A DNA stretch of 64,000 nt from Desulfovibrio sp. GTDB taxonomy: Bacteria > Desulfobacterota > Desulfovibrionia > Desulfovibrionales > Desulfovibrionaceae. The position numbers were made by a program, and so were the translations under genes. Shown here in pieces: positions 32,995 to 40,914 of the stretch; the first letter of the stretch is position 1, and each line of letters opens with the position of its first letter. Below the pieces are notes generated by a model. It saw nothing but the letters and a program-made list of their open reading frames with translations, did not search any database and was not told where the DNA came from. The DNA is taken from positions 18,284 to 82,283 of the forward strand of contig JAFQNG010000058.1 in assembly GCA_017396005.1 (NCBI GenBank), given 5' to 3'.

Positions 32995-34212
32995 CTATGC
33001 CGTTGGCCTGTTGGCGTTGTCTCCCGAAGGATCCTGCATGGGCCCCAGCTCACCGTTACGATTGAACATACCCTCCAGTATCAGAGCCAGAGCACCGTCA
33101 CCGGTGACATTACAGGCCGTGCCAAAGCTGTCCTGCAGGGCAAAAATGGCGATGAGCAGGGCAACACCGGTCTGATCAAAACCCAGCACACCGGTAACAA
33201 TGCCCAGCGAAGCCACCACGGTACCACCAGGCACACCCGGGGCACCCACTGCAAAAATACCCAGCAGCACGCAAAACAGCAGCATAGCACCCAATGAGGG
33301 CAGTGTGCCGTAGAGCAAAAGGCTAATGGTCATGCAGAAAAAGACTTCTGTCAGCACAGAACCGCATAAATGCACCGTAGCACCCAGCGGCACCATGAAT
33401 TCCACCATGGTCTTGCTCAGCACGGGTGAACGCCGCGCGCACTTGAGGGCCACAGGCAGGGTAGCCGCGCTGGACATGGTACCTACCGCTGTCAAATAGG
33501 CCGGGATGTAGTAACGGAAAATCTGTGCCGGATTACGGCCAGAAACAAGACCGCCAAGGCCATAGAGCACGGCCAGCCAGATAAAATGCCCCAGAATGAC
33601 CAGGGCCACCATGGTGATAAAGATGGGCAGATGCCGCGACAGCGAGCCCTCATAGGCCAGCCCCATAAAAGAAAGACCCACGAAAAGCGGTAAAATGGGT
33701 ATGAGCACTGCTGTCACAAGCCAGGTCATGATGCGTTCCAGCTCGATGAAAATTCTGCCCAGCGTCTCGGATTTGGTCCAGACAATGCCCACACCAAAGA
33801 AAAGTGCTGTCACCAGGGCGCTCATGACGCTGAACAGGGGCGGAATATCCAGACGGAAGACCATTTCTGGCAACTGACGCAGTTTTTCAGTTTCTGTGGC
33901 TATAGAAAGATGCGGGATGATGCCATAGCCCGACATCATGGAGAAAAACGCCGCTCCAACTGAAGAAAGATAGGCCAGAGCAATGGCCGCCACAAGTATC
34001 CTGCTGGCATTCTGCCCGAGGCGCACAATGGCCGGCGTGATGAAGCCCACAATAATCAGAGGCACCAGAAAAAAGATGATCTGCCCGAAGATATGCCGTA
34101 CCGAGACCACTACGTCCATGACGGACTCTGTGGCCATGAAGCCCAGGCCTGCCCCGATGATCAGGCCGGCCAGCAATTTAAAGATGAGGGACGCATCCCC
34201 TGCCTTTGCCAT
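32995..34212 (-). CDS. dicarboxylate/amino acid:cation symporter (SLC1/DAACS family)
   Basis: A 405-residue membrane transporter related to GltP/DctA. Conserved pieces are FFLVPLIIVGFITPAIVRLG, TAVGTMSSAATLPVALKCA (matching the serine-rich re-entrant loop), VPLGATVHLCGSV and GAPGVPGGTVVASLG near the end, in place of the more common GIPGG. The C-terminal NVTGDGALALI contains the cation-site Asp. It would carry C4-dicarboxylates or acidic amino acids with protons or sodium. ATG 34212 follows GGGAGG; the frame is open 26 codons further upstream without a better signal. Confidence 0.82.
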   Translation of the reverse strand: MAKAGDASLIFKLLAGLIIGAGLGFMATESVMDVVVSVRHIFGQIIFFLVPLIIVGFITPAIVRLGQNASRILVAAIALAYLSSVGAAFFSMMSGYGIIPHLSIATETEKLRQLPEMVFRLDIPPLFSVMSALVTALFFGVGIVWTKSETLGRIFIELERIMTWLVTAVLIPILPLFVGLSFMGLAYEGSLSRHLPIFITMVALVILGHFIWLAVLYGLGGLVSGRNPAQIFRYYIPAYLTAVGTMSSAATLPVALKCARRSPVLSKTMVEFMVPLGATVHLCGSVLTEVFFCMTISLLLYGTLPSLGAMLLFCVLLGIFAVGAPGVPGGTVVASLGIVTGVLGFDQTGVALLIAIFALQDSFGTACNVTGDGALALILEGMFNRNGELGPMQDPSGDNANRPTA

Positions 34213-34299
34213 CAGAACCTCCCTGCGGGCCAAACCCGCGCTGTCATGGCACACAGCCAGGCCCCCCAGCCTGCTGTACCTCTCCCCCACAAAAAGTGC

Positions 34300-35190
34300 C
34301 TACTCCAGTATATAACGCATAGGATTTACCGGTACACCGTTGAGGCGCACCTCATAGTGCAGATGCGGGCCGGTACTGCGCCCGGTCATACCCATATGCC
34401 CAATGACCTGCCCCCGCTTGACCCACTGGCCGTTTTCCACCAGGGTCTTGTTCAGATGGGCGTACTTGGTGACGATGCCGCCACCGTGATTGATCTCAAC
34501 ACAGATACCGTAGGCCCCGTCCCTGCCGGAGAGAATGACCGTGCCCTGTGCCGTAGCCACAATGGGCGTACCTGTACGATTGCTGATGTCAAGCCCCTTG
34601 TGCAGCTGACGGCCACGCCCGAAAGGCGAGGAACGCATACCGAAGCTGGAGGTGACAAAACCCGTGGCAGGCCAGATGGACGGCAGGGAGGAAAGTGTAT
34701 CCCGATTGGTACGCAGAGCACGCAGCAGATCCTGCTGCAGAACTTCTTCCAGCCGGACAGACTCTGAAAGACGGGAAAGAAAATCCTGCATCTTGCGGGC
34801 AGCCAGCTCCTGCCGGTGCAGAGGCAGATAGGTACGCGAAAAATCACCCGGCTCATTGCCTACCTGATCAGGGTCTTTCTCCATATTCATCATCAGGCGC
34901 AATTTGGCATCAAAATTCTGTACTCGCACCAGATCCTGACTGACGACACTGAGCCTTTCGGCAAGACTGACGAGCTGACGACGCTGGTCTTCGAGCAGGC
35001 GCTGGGCATTACCCAGGTCTTCACCCAGATGGCGGGAGTCAAGCCAGCTCTGCACCAGCCAAACATTGCCACACACCAGCCCCGCAACCAGCAGTACAGC
35101 CACAATGGCAAGCCAGCCGTGCATACGCAGACTGCGGCTGCCGCTGCGCCCTTCCGTAAAGATGACAATATGATACTTGCCAAATAACAT
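34300..35190 (-). CDS. M23 family peptidase (LytM domain), membrane-anchored
   Basis: A 296-residue protein with one N-terminal membrane segment (residues 24-48), a coiled-coil stretch (about 55-100), and a C-terminal M23/LytM domain with SSFGMRSSPFGRGRQLHKGLDI, the GYGICVEINHGGG-like segment, YAHLN and GPHLHYEVRLNG. The zinc ligands H-x8-D and HxH are all present, so it is likely an active endopeptidase on peptidoglycan cross-links in the periplasm. It stands alone, with TtcA-like downstream neighbour genes on the same strand but 60 bases upstream. Confidence 0.88.
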   Translation of the reverse strand: MLFGKYHIVIFTEGRSGSRSLRMHGWLAIVAVLLVAGLVCGNVWLVQSWLDSRHLGEDLGNAQRLLEDQRRQLVSLAERLSVVSQDLVRVQNFDAKLRLMMNMEKDPDQVGNEPGDFSRTYLPLHRQELAARKMQDFLSRLSESVRLEEVLQQDLLRALRTNRDTLSSLPSIWPATGFVTSSFGMRSSPFGRGRQLHKGLDISNRTGTPIVATAQGTVILSGRDGAYGICVEINHGGGIVTKYAHLNKTLVENGQWVKRGQVIGHMGMTGRSTGPHLHYEVRLNGVPVNPMRYILE

Positions 35191-35250
35191 GGAATTGCAG
35201 TGTAGATGGCGTATGCCGGGCTGTCAATGCGTCATATGTGCACACAGGTT

Positions 35251-36021
35251 TTATAATTTGCTGTCTGGCTCGATTTGCGGCGGGATGCTGTTCTTTTCCA
35301 GTTGCCAGCGGGTCAGAGCATTGAAGATACAGCGCCGGGCATCTTTGCTTACAGCATACAGACTTTCCAGGCTCTGGCCCATATCACTTCTGGCTGTCTG
35401 CCCGGCAGAGGGGCAGACATTACTCCAGACAGGCAGGGCCCACTGCCGGGCGGCCCTGAGAATATGCTTTTTCTCCACCAGCAGCAGAGGACGGATAAGC
35501 CTGAGTCCACCCTGAAAAAAGGGCTCGTTCATGCTCATGCCGTCCACGCGCCCTCCCCGGCAGAGGTTGAGAAAAAAGGTCTGCACCAGGTCATCGGCAT
35601 TATGCCCCAAGGCCAGATGTGTGAGCCCGTATTGCGCACACAACTCGAAAAGACGCTTGCGCCTGAGCCAGGAGCAGCGAAAACAGGTCGAACGCCGCCT
35701 GTTTTCTTCAGAATGGGCATGTGGCCCGTGGTCAGTCACCTCAATGTGGGCAGCAATACCCTCAGCGGCCAGCCAGGGCAGCAGCGCAGCATGGCTGCGG
35801 GCATCGAAACCCGGGTTGAGATGTATGGCCATAAGCTCGAAATGAAAGGGCACTATGCCCTGACGCAGCTTCAGGCACCTGAGCAGGACAAAGCTGTCCA
35901 CCCCGCCAGATACAGCCACCCCTACCCTGCAGCCGGGCCAGAGCATGCCCGCCTGCTGCATGGCCCTGCCCACACTTCTGACACAGACCTCCTGAGCAAA
36001 AGAGCGCTTTTCACGACTCAT
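35251..36021 (-). CDS. TtcA/TilS-like PP-loop ATPase
   Basis: A 256-residue N-type ATP pyrophosphatase. The PP-loop is [13 protein letters not shown]; after it come [16 protein letters not shown], a CxxC pair as in TtcA 2-thiocytidine synthetases, and [18 protein letters not shown] third Cys that completes the cluster site in TtcA (usually near PSAGQ...C) is present as [13 protein letters not shown]. The protein is thus most likely a tRNA sulfur transferase of the TtcA family. It has no partner gene close by; the M23 peptidase follows on the same strand. Confidence 0.8.
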   Translation of the reverse strand: MSREKRSFAQEVCVRSVGRAMQQAGMLWPGCRVGVAVSGGVDSFVLLRCLKLRQGIVPFHFELMAIHLNPGFDARSHAALLPWLAAEGIAAHIEVTDHGPHAHSEENRRRSTCFRCSWLRRKRLFELCAQYGLTHLALGHNADDLVQTFFLNLCRGGRVDGMSMNEPFFQGGLRLIRPLLLVEKKHILRAARQWALPVWSNVCPSAGQTARSDMGQSLESLYAVSKDARRCIFNALTRWQLEKNSIPPQIEPDSKL

Positions 36022-36106
36022 GAGCGGCCCCGGGGATGAACGTCATATATCGCCATATCCTCTCCTTGCAGGGATGTGCCAAACAGTAAAGGTTCAATAC
36101 ATACCC

Positions 36107-36135
36107 TTGACAGACATTTTCTTCACCTCTATCAT
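36107..36135 (+). promoter_or_regulatory. sigma-70 promoter of rpoZ-dnaJ
   Basis: TTGACA (36107-36112), 17 bases, TATCAT (36130-36135): almost consensus. Transcription would start near 36142, giving a leader of about 70 bases that contains an attenuator-like hairpin. Confidence 0.75.
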
Positions 36136-36160
36136 AACTTGTTTGAGCAGGCAAAGCTCA

Positions 36161-36198
36161 GCGCCCGCCCTCATGTACACGGTCGGGCGCAGCATTTT
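36161..36198 (+). terminator. attenuator-like hairpin in the rpoZ leader
   Basis: GCGCCCG (36161-36167) pairs with CGGGCGC (36184-36190), extended inside by CC/GG, and is followed by AGCATTTTTAT. This is a terminator shape between a strong promoter and the rpoZ ribosome-binding site. It may be an attenuator, or it may end the transcript of an upstream gene; no plus-strand gene exists upstream, which favours attenuation. Confidence 0.6.
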
Positions 36199-36214
36199 TA
36201 TACATGGAGGCACT

Positions 36215-36454
36215 ATGGCCCGTATCACGGTGGAAGATTGCCAGGAGCGCGTGGACAACCGCTTTTTGCTGGTGCAGATGGCCATCAAGCGGGTACGCCA
36301 GTACCGCGAAGGCTACGACCCCCTGCTGGAGTCCCGCAATAAGGAAGTCGTCACCGCCCTGCGCGAGATCGCGGCAGGCAAGGTCATGCCTGACGACAAA
36401 AGCCTGTACACCCCTCTGCCTGAAGGGCAGGCTGCCCCTGCAGGCGAAGGTTAG
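36215..36454 (+). CDS. rpoZ: RNA polymerase omega subunit
   Basis: A 79-residue omega subunit, which helps assemble and stabilise RNA polymerase and forms part of a ppGpp site. Family pattern: [30 protein letters not shown], then [16 protein letters not shown]. The ATG at 36215 follows GGAGG; the frame is open further upstream but that part is the leader. dnaJ begins 38 bases later on the same strand, and one promoter at 36107 probably drives both. Confidence 0.93.
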   Translation: MARITVEDCQERVDNRFLLVQMAIKRVRQYREGYDPLLESRNKEVVTALREIAAGKVMPDDKSLYTPLPEGQAAPAGEG

Positions 36455-36492
36455 GCTTTTTACCGGAACAACCCAAGGATGCCGCTTAAACC

Positions 36493-37605
36493 ATGAGCCA
36501 GCGTGACTACTACGAGATCTTGGGGGTCAGCCGCAATGCGGAAGAGGACGAAATCAAGCGTGCCTACCGCAAGCTGGCCCTGAAATACCACCCTGACCAC
36601 AACCCCGGCGACGCTGAAGCCGAGCAGAAGTTCAAAGAAGCCGCCGAAGCCTATGAAGTGCTGCGCGATGCGGACAAACGTGCCCGTTATGACCGCTTCG
36701 GTCATGCCGGCGTACAGGGCGGCACCGGTGGTTTTGGCAGCAGTGAAGACATTTTTGCCCACTTCAGTGACATTTTCGGCGATCTTTTCGGCTTTGCTGG
36801 CGGCGGCCGTGCGGCTGCTCGCGGCATGGCCGGGGCCGATTTGCGCTACAGCCTTACCGTCAGCTTTGAGCAGGCAGCCAAGGGGGCAGAGATCAATCTC
36901 TCCCTGCCCAAGCGCGTCACCTGCCCCGACTGTCAGGGCAGTGGTGCAGCACCGGGCAGCAAGCCTGAGACCTGTCGTCACTGTAATGGCACAGGCCAGG
37001 TACGCCGCTCACAGGGCTTTTTCCAGATAGCCATGCCTTGTCAGGCCTGCCACGGTGCAGGGCAGATTATCAGCAAGCCATGCCCGCGCTGCAAGGGCGA
37101 GGGTGCCATATCCGACACACGCGAGCTGACGGTACGCGTGCCTGCCGGTGTTGACACAGGCACACGTCTGCGTCTGCGCGGTGAAGGGGAACCCGGCGTA
37201 CACGGCGGCCCCCCCGGTGACCTCTATGTGGTGCTTACCGTTGAGCAGGACAAACGCTGGCAGCGTGAAGGACAGGATCTGATCTTCAGGCAGGAGATCA
37301 GCTTCGTACAGGCAGCTCTTGGCCATAAGATAGAAGTACCCGGCCTGGACGGTCCACTGCCGCTGGAGATACCTAGAGGCGTGCAAAGCGGCGCTCTGCT
37401 GCGGCTGCCCGGCGAAGGTCTGCCCTACCCCGGCCGTCGTCAGCGAGGTGATATACTGGTGCAGATTGTGGTACTCACGCCTACCCGCCTTACAAGCCGG
37501 CAGGAAGAACTGCTGCGTGAATTCGAATCTGCCGAGGAAGATCGACCGCTGGAGAAAGTCAAGAAGGCTACCAGCAAGATACGCAAGGCCATGGGCCTGG
37601 ATTAG
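36493..37605 (+). CDS. dnaJ: chaperone protein DnaJ
   Basis: A 370-residue type I J-protein. The J domain (residues 3-70) has YHPDHNPGD with the HPD motif; a Gly/Phe-rich linker follows. The zinc domain has all four repeats: [24 protein letters not shown] and CPRCKGEG. C-terminal substrate-binding domains complete it. It stimulates DnaK and holds unfolded clients. It is co-transcribed with rpoZ and followed by a strong terminator. A second J-protein, without zinc domain, is encoded at 61297. Confidence 0.96.
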   Translation: MSQRDYYEILGVSRNAEEDEIKRAYRKLALKYHPDHNPGDAEAEQKFKEAAEAYEVLRDADKRARYDRFGHAGVQGGTGGFGSSEDIFAHFSDIFGDLFGFAGGGRAAARGMAGADLRYSLTVSFEQAAKGAEINLSLPKRVTCPDCQGSGAAPGSKPETCRHCNGTGQVRRSQGFFQIAMPCQACHGAGQIISKPCPRCKGEGAISDTRELTVRVPAGVDTGTRLRLRGEGEPGVHGGPPGDLYVVLTVEQDKRWQREGQDLIFRQEISFVQAALGHKIEVPGLDGPLPLEIPRGVQSGALLRLPGEGLPYPGRRQRGDILVQIVVLTPTRLTSRQEELLREFESAEEDRPLEKVKKATSKIRKAMGLD

Positions 37606-37629
37606 CGTTTTCCCAATACCCATCAGATT

Positions 37630-37659
37630 GCCCCTGGAGTTTGCTTCAGGGGCTTTTTT
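37630..37659 (+). terminator. rho-independent terminator of rpoZ-dnaJ
   Basis: GCCCCTG, ten bases, CAGGGGC then TTTTTT, 25 bases behind the dnaJ stop. Confidence 0.9.
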
Positions 37660-37662
37660 GCA

Positions 37663-38355
37663 TCAGAAACTGTCAGCCAGGCGCTGCAGGGCTTCTTTCT
37701 GCAGCAGGGCGATACGACGCCTCTCTACACTAATAAGGCCCTGCCCTGCCAGACGGCTCAATTCACGGCTCAGGCTTTCACGGCTCAGCCCCATAAGCCG
37801 GGCCAGTACTTCACGGCTGACATCCAGTTGCAGCACATCGCTTTTTTCCATTTTACCACGGTGCAGAAGCCAGGCAGCTACCCGGCGTGATGCAGAGATA
37901 CGCCCCTGCGAACCGGCCAGCTTATGGATGAAGAGACGCTGCCGTAAAGCAAAGGCTGCCATAAAGGCCAGCCCCAGAACTGTATTGCTTTGCAGGACAG
38001 CCAGTACAGCCCCTTTCTCCAGCCAGAGCAGACGCCCCTCTGTCAGGCCGAGGGCAGAGGCGGGCAGGCCCCCTTCATAAAAGAGTACACCGGCGTCCAG
38101 CACATGACCAGGTCGTACCAGATGCAGCATACATTCACGGCCACGGGCAGCACTGCGCAGCAACTGTACCAGACCAGACAGCAGCAGAGCCGGGTCTGCA
38201 CTGGCCTGCCCTTCACGATAGAGAAAATCACCCTTGGCAAAAGAGTGAAGACGTGCACAGCGGGCCAGCCTGCCGCGCTCCTCTTCAGAGAGTGCGGCAA
38301 AAGGCCCGTTATGCAGGGCCTGCAGCACAGCCTGCAGATTTTTCTGATCAGACAC
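37663..38355 (-). CDS. Crp/Fnr family regulator, probable HcpR
   Basis: A 230-residue Crp/Fnr-type regulator with an N-terminal cyclic-nucleotide-binding-like sensor domain (FAKGDFLYREGQ, LRPGHVLDAG-like region) and a C-terminal winged helix: VSREVLARLMGLSRESLSRELSRL. The recognition helix R-E-S-L-S-R matches the Crp pattern R-E-x-x-x-R that reads TGTGA. I place the start at GTG 38355 since the longer frame runs through the hcp terminator and stop. It lies directly downstream of hcp, and a perfect TGTGA-N6-TCACA site precedes hcp. This supports an HcpR-like nitrosative-stress regulator; the ligand is not evident. Confidence 0.75.
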   Translation of the reverse strand: MSDQKNLQAVLQALHNGPFAALSEEERGRLARCARLHSFAKGDFLYREGQASADPALLLSGLVQLLRSAARGRECMLHLVRPGHVLDAGVLFYEGGLPASALGLTEGRLLWLEKGAVLAVLQSNTVLGLAFMAAFALRQRLFIHKLAGSQGRISASRRVAAWLLHRGKMEKSDVLQLDVSREVLARLMGLSRESLSRELSRLAGQGLISVERRRIALLQKEALQRLADSF

Positions 38356-38370
38356 GCCCTGTCCCTTATG

Positions 38371-38398
38371 AAAAAAGCCGGGGCAGCTCTGCCCCGGC
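38371..38398 (-). terminator. intrinsic terminator between hcp and its regulator
   Basis: On the minus strand GCCGGGGCAG-AG-CTGCCCCGGC then TTTTTT, seven bases behind the hcp stop and 16 bases in front of the regulator start. The regulator can therefore be expressed only by read-through or by a promoter inside hcp. Confidence 0.9.
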
Positions 38399-38404
38399 AG
38401 TCCA

Positions 38405-39991
38405 TTATCCCAGCATGGCCGCCATGTCTGCGTCCACTTCGCTGACAGGGCGGATATTCCAGCGCTCCACCAGCACATCGAGTATATCTGGGGTTACAAA
38501 AGCCGGGAGGCTCGGTCCAAGCCAGATATTTTTGACACCCAGGGCCAGCAGGGTCAAGAGTATGCTCACGGCTTTCTGCTCGTACCAGGAGAGTACCAGG
38601 GTCAAAGGCAGGTCATTGACCGTACATTTGAGGGCGTCTGCCAGGGCTACTGCCACCTGTATTGCCGCATAGGCGTCATTGCACTGCCCCATGTCGAGCA
38701 GGCGCGGCAGCTCGCCGAGCTGCCCCAGATCCTTATCAAAGAAACGGAACTTACCGCAGGCCAGGGTCAACACAAGGGTATCAGGCGGTGTTTTTTCCAC
38801 AAATTCCGTATAGTAATTGCGGCCGGGCCGGGCTCCATCGCAACCGCCCACAAGGAAGATATGGCGCAGATCGCCCCTGGCTACGGCATCCAGCACCAGA
38901 GGTGCGGCCTCCAGCACTGTCTTGCGGCCAAAGCCCGTGAGCACCTGTTTGCCAGGCACGTCCTGGCTGAAGCCTTCCATTTCCTGCGCTTTGGCGATAA
39001 CAGCAGAAAAATCACGCCCTGTACAATGCGTACAGCCAGGCCAGCCCACATTGCCACTGGTGAAGACCTTGTGGCCGTAGTCACGCGGGTCTTGTATACA
39101 GTTGGTAGTAAAAAGCACCGGGCCGGGGAAGACAGGCAGCTCTTTCTGCTGGTTCTGCCAGGCAGTGCCGTAATGGCCGGCCAGATGTCCAAAAGCCTTG
39201 AGCCGGGGATAGGCATGGGCAGGCAGCATCTCACCATGGGTGTAGACCTGTATGCCCGTGCCTTCGGTCTGCTCCAGCAGGGCCAGGAGATCAGGCAGAT
39301 CATGGCCGGAAATGAGTATGGCCTTGCCCTTGCGCTGTCCCAGAGAAACCGGGGTAGGCACAGGATGACCGAAGGTTTCGGTATTGCCTGTTTCCAGCAG
39401 CTCCATGGCGCGCAGATTGGTCTTGCCGCATTCCAGGGCCAGAGCCAGCCAGCCTTCCAGGTCACGGCTTTCGCCATCCCACTGACTGCCCGCCACCAGG
39501 CCCCGGCACAGGGCCAGGCAGACTTCTGGGTCGCGCTGCCCAAGGCGGGCAGCATGATCTGCATAGGCAGCCACACCCTTGAGACCAAAAAGCACTATCT
39601 GCATAGCAGAAGCCACATTGGCGTCAGGGCTGAAACGGTCAGGGCGTATACTGGCCTCAGCTCTGGCAGCCCAGTAGGCCGTCAGATCAGCCTGCGCGTC
39701 TTCAGCCCCCAGGGCACGGATGCGCTCCAGCGTCTCGGCCTGTACCTTACGCAGGGCCGTTTCATCAAAGTTGACATTGGTCAGGGTACAAAACAGGGCA
39801 TTGTACATGAAGTCGCAGACATCGCCGAGTTCTGCACCGCTGGACGCTTTTTTGAGTACCTGTGCAGCCAGATGTCGCAGCATGTAGACCAGTTCATCCT
39901 GAAGAGCGGCCACAGGGGCCTTTTTGCCACATACACCGAGAGTCGTGCAGGCCAGGCCTTTGGCGGTCTGCTCGCATTGATTACAAAACAT
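38405..39991 (-). CDS. hcp: hydroxylamine reductase / hybrid cluster protein
   Basis: A 528-residue Hcp (prismane protein). It begins MFCNQCEQTAKGLACTTLGVCGK, the Cys pattern of the proximal cluster in class I Desulfovibrio Hcp, and has the hybrid cluster residues in GNVGWPGCTHC and LVGGCDGARPGRNYYTEF, with ACGKFRFF. It acts in the cytoplasm and reduces NO or hydroxylamine. No NADH:Hcp reductase gene is next to it. A Crp/Fnr gene follows and a symmetric operator precedes. A terminator directly follows the stop. Confidence 0.95.
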   Translation of the reverse strand: MFCNQCEQTAKGLACTTLGVCGKKAPVAALQDELVYMLRHLAAQVLKKASSGAELGDVCDFMYNALFCTLTNVNFDETALRKVQAETLERIRALGAEDAQADLTAYWAARAEASIRPDRFSPDANVASAMQIVLFGLKGVAAYADHAARLGQRDPEVCLALCRGLVAGSQWDGESRDLEGWLALALECGKTNLRAMELLETGNTETFGHPVPTPVSLGQRKGKAILISGHDLPDLLALLEQTEGTGIQVYTHGEMLPAHAYPRLKAFGHLAGHYGTAWQNQQKELPVFPGPVLFTTNCIQDPRDYGHKVFTSGNVGWPGCTHCTGRDFSAVIAKAQEMEGFSQDVPGKQVLTGFGRKTVLEAAPLVLDAVARGDLRHIFLVGGCDGARPGRNYYTEFVEKTPPDTLVLTLACGKFRFFDKDLGQLGELPRLLDMGQCNDAYAAIQVAVALADALKCTVNDLPLTLVLSWYEQKAVSILLTLLALGVKNIWLGPSLPAFVTPDILDVLVERWNIRPVSEVDADMAAMLG

Positions 39992-40054
39992 GTTTTCTCC
40001 TTTTCCTCCCCTGCCGGGATGATGGCTACAGATAGCCGGAAAGCAAGTTCTGTA

Positions 40055-40072
40055 CTGTGATTGAAATCACAG
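40055..40072. promoter_or_regulatory. Crp/HcpR-type operator upstream of hcp
   Basis: CTGTGATT-GA-AATCACAG, a perfect 8-bp dyad containing the exact TGTGA-N6-TCACA consensus of Crp-type sites, 64 bases upstream of the hcp start. The adjacent regulator has the matching recognition helix. Confidence 0.75.
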
Positions 40073-40087
40073 TCAGCGCAAAAAGAC

Positions 40088-40117
40088 AAAAAAACCGCCC
40101 CAGAAGAGGAGCGGCGC
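40088..40117 (-). terminator. terminator after fliS
   Basis: On the minus strand GCCGCTCC-TCTTCT-GGGGCGGT (one mismatch) followed by TTTTTTT, 24 bases past the fliS stop. Confidence 0.75.
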
Positions 40118-40140
40118 AAAAAAATCAGCCCTTACACTTA

Positions 40141-40878
40141 CTACTGTTTGGTGAACTTTGCATAAGGATTGGGCATACGCGGCGTAAGGGGTGGCACAAA
40201 ATCCTGCACATGGGCCCCTGTGGCATCCGCCTGTGGTGGTGCTTGCGGCGTTGTGGCCTGATTTTGTGTCTGTGCCTGCTGCTGTGCGGGCCGGGCTGCG
40301 GCAGGGGCCGGGCTCTGCCCTGCCGTCTGTGGCGGCATGACAGGCGGCAGCACCGAAAGACCGGACTGGCGGGCAGTGCGGCCATAGGCAGCCTGAGCCT
40401 GGGCACGGGGCACAGCAGAGCCGGGTGCGCTGGTCATAAGGGGCTGGTGCGTGGGCTGACTGGCCCTGGGCTGCATGCGGCCCGCTATCTCAGCTGAGGC
40501 CTGACGAGCTTCTGGGGTTTCGATAATCTGAGCATACGCACTGCGCAGGCCACTCAATATCTGTACCACGCTGTCCAGCGATTCCACGCTCATCTTGAGA
40601 TTGGCCTGCAGAAGTCGGGCTGTACAGAGAAAGTAGAGGTTATTGAGATTGGTCGCCAGGCTGCCCCCCTTTTCCATATTCAGGGAAGACGACAGCTCAT
40701 TGATGATGTCAATAACCTTGGAAATAAGTATGCCCTTGGCCGCATAATCCTTGGCCAGCATCTTTTCACGGGCCTGCTGCAGAAAGTTGAGCGCCCCGTC
40801 ATAGAGCATGAGCAGAAGCTGCCCCTGATCCGTGGTGCTGACTCTGGTTTGAAAGTAGGCCTTGGCCGCTTTGTTCAT
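40141..40878 (-). CDS. fliS: flagellar chaperone FliS with long Pro/Gln-rich tail
   Basis: The first 125 residues are a normal FliS (AAKAYFQTRVSTTDQGQLLLMLYDGALNFL, then NMEKGGSLATNLNNLYFL), which keeps flagellin monomeric in the cytoplasm. About 120 further residues follow, low-complexity and rich in Pro, Gln and Ala (QQQAQTQNQATTPQAPPQ), ending in a short NPYAKFTKQ. Ordinary FliS proteins are about 130 residues, so the tail is unusual; its role is unknown. It starts 36 bases after the fliD stop and is probably transcribed with it. Confidence 0.9.
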   Translation of the reverse strand: MNKAAKAYFQTRVSTTDQGQLLLMLYDGALNFLQQAREKMLAKDYAAKGILISKVIDIINELSSSLNMEKGGSLATNLNNLYFLCTARLLQANLKMSVESLDSVVQILSGLRSAYAQIIETPEARQASAEIAGRMQPRASQPTHQPLMTSAPGSAVPRAQAQAAYGRTARQSGLSVLPPVMPPQTAGQSPAPAAARPAQQQAQTQNQATTPQAPPQADATGAHVQDFVPPLTPRMPNPYAKFTKQ

Positions 40879-40914
40879 ATATCTGTCCTTGCCGCTCTGC
40901 TGCTGCGCGTATGG

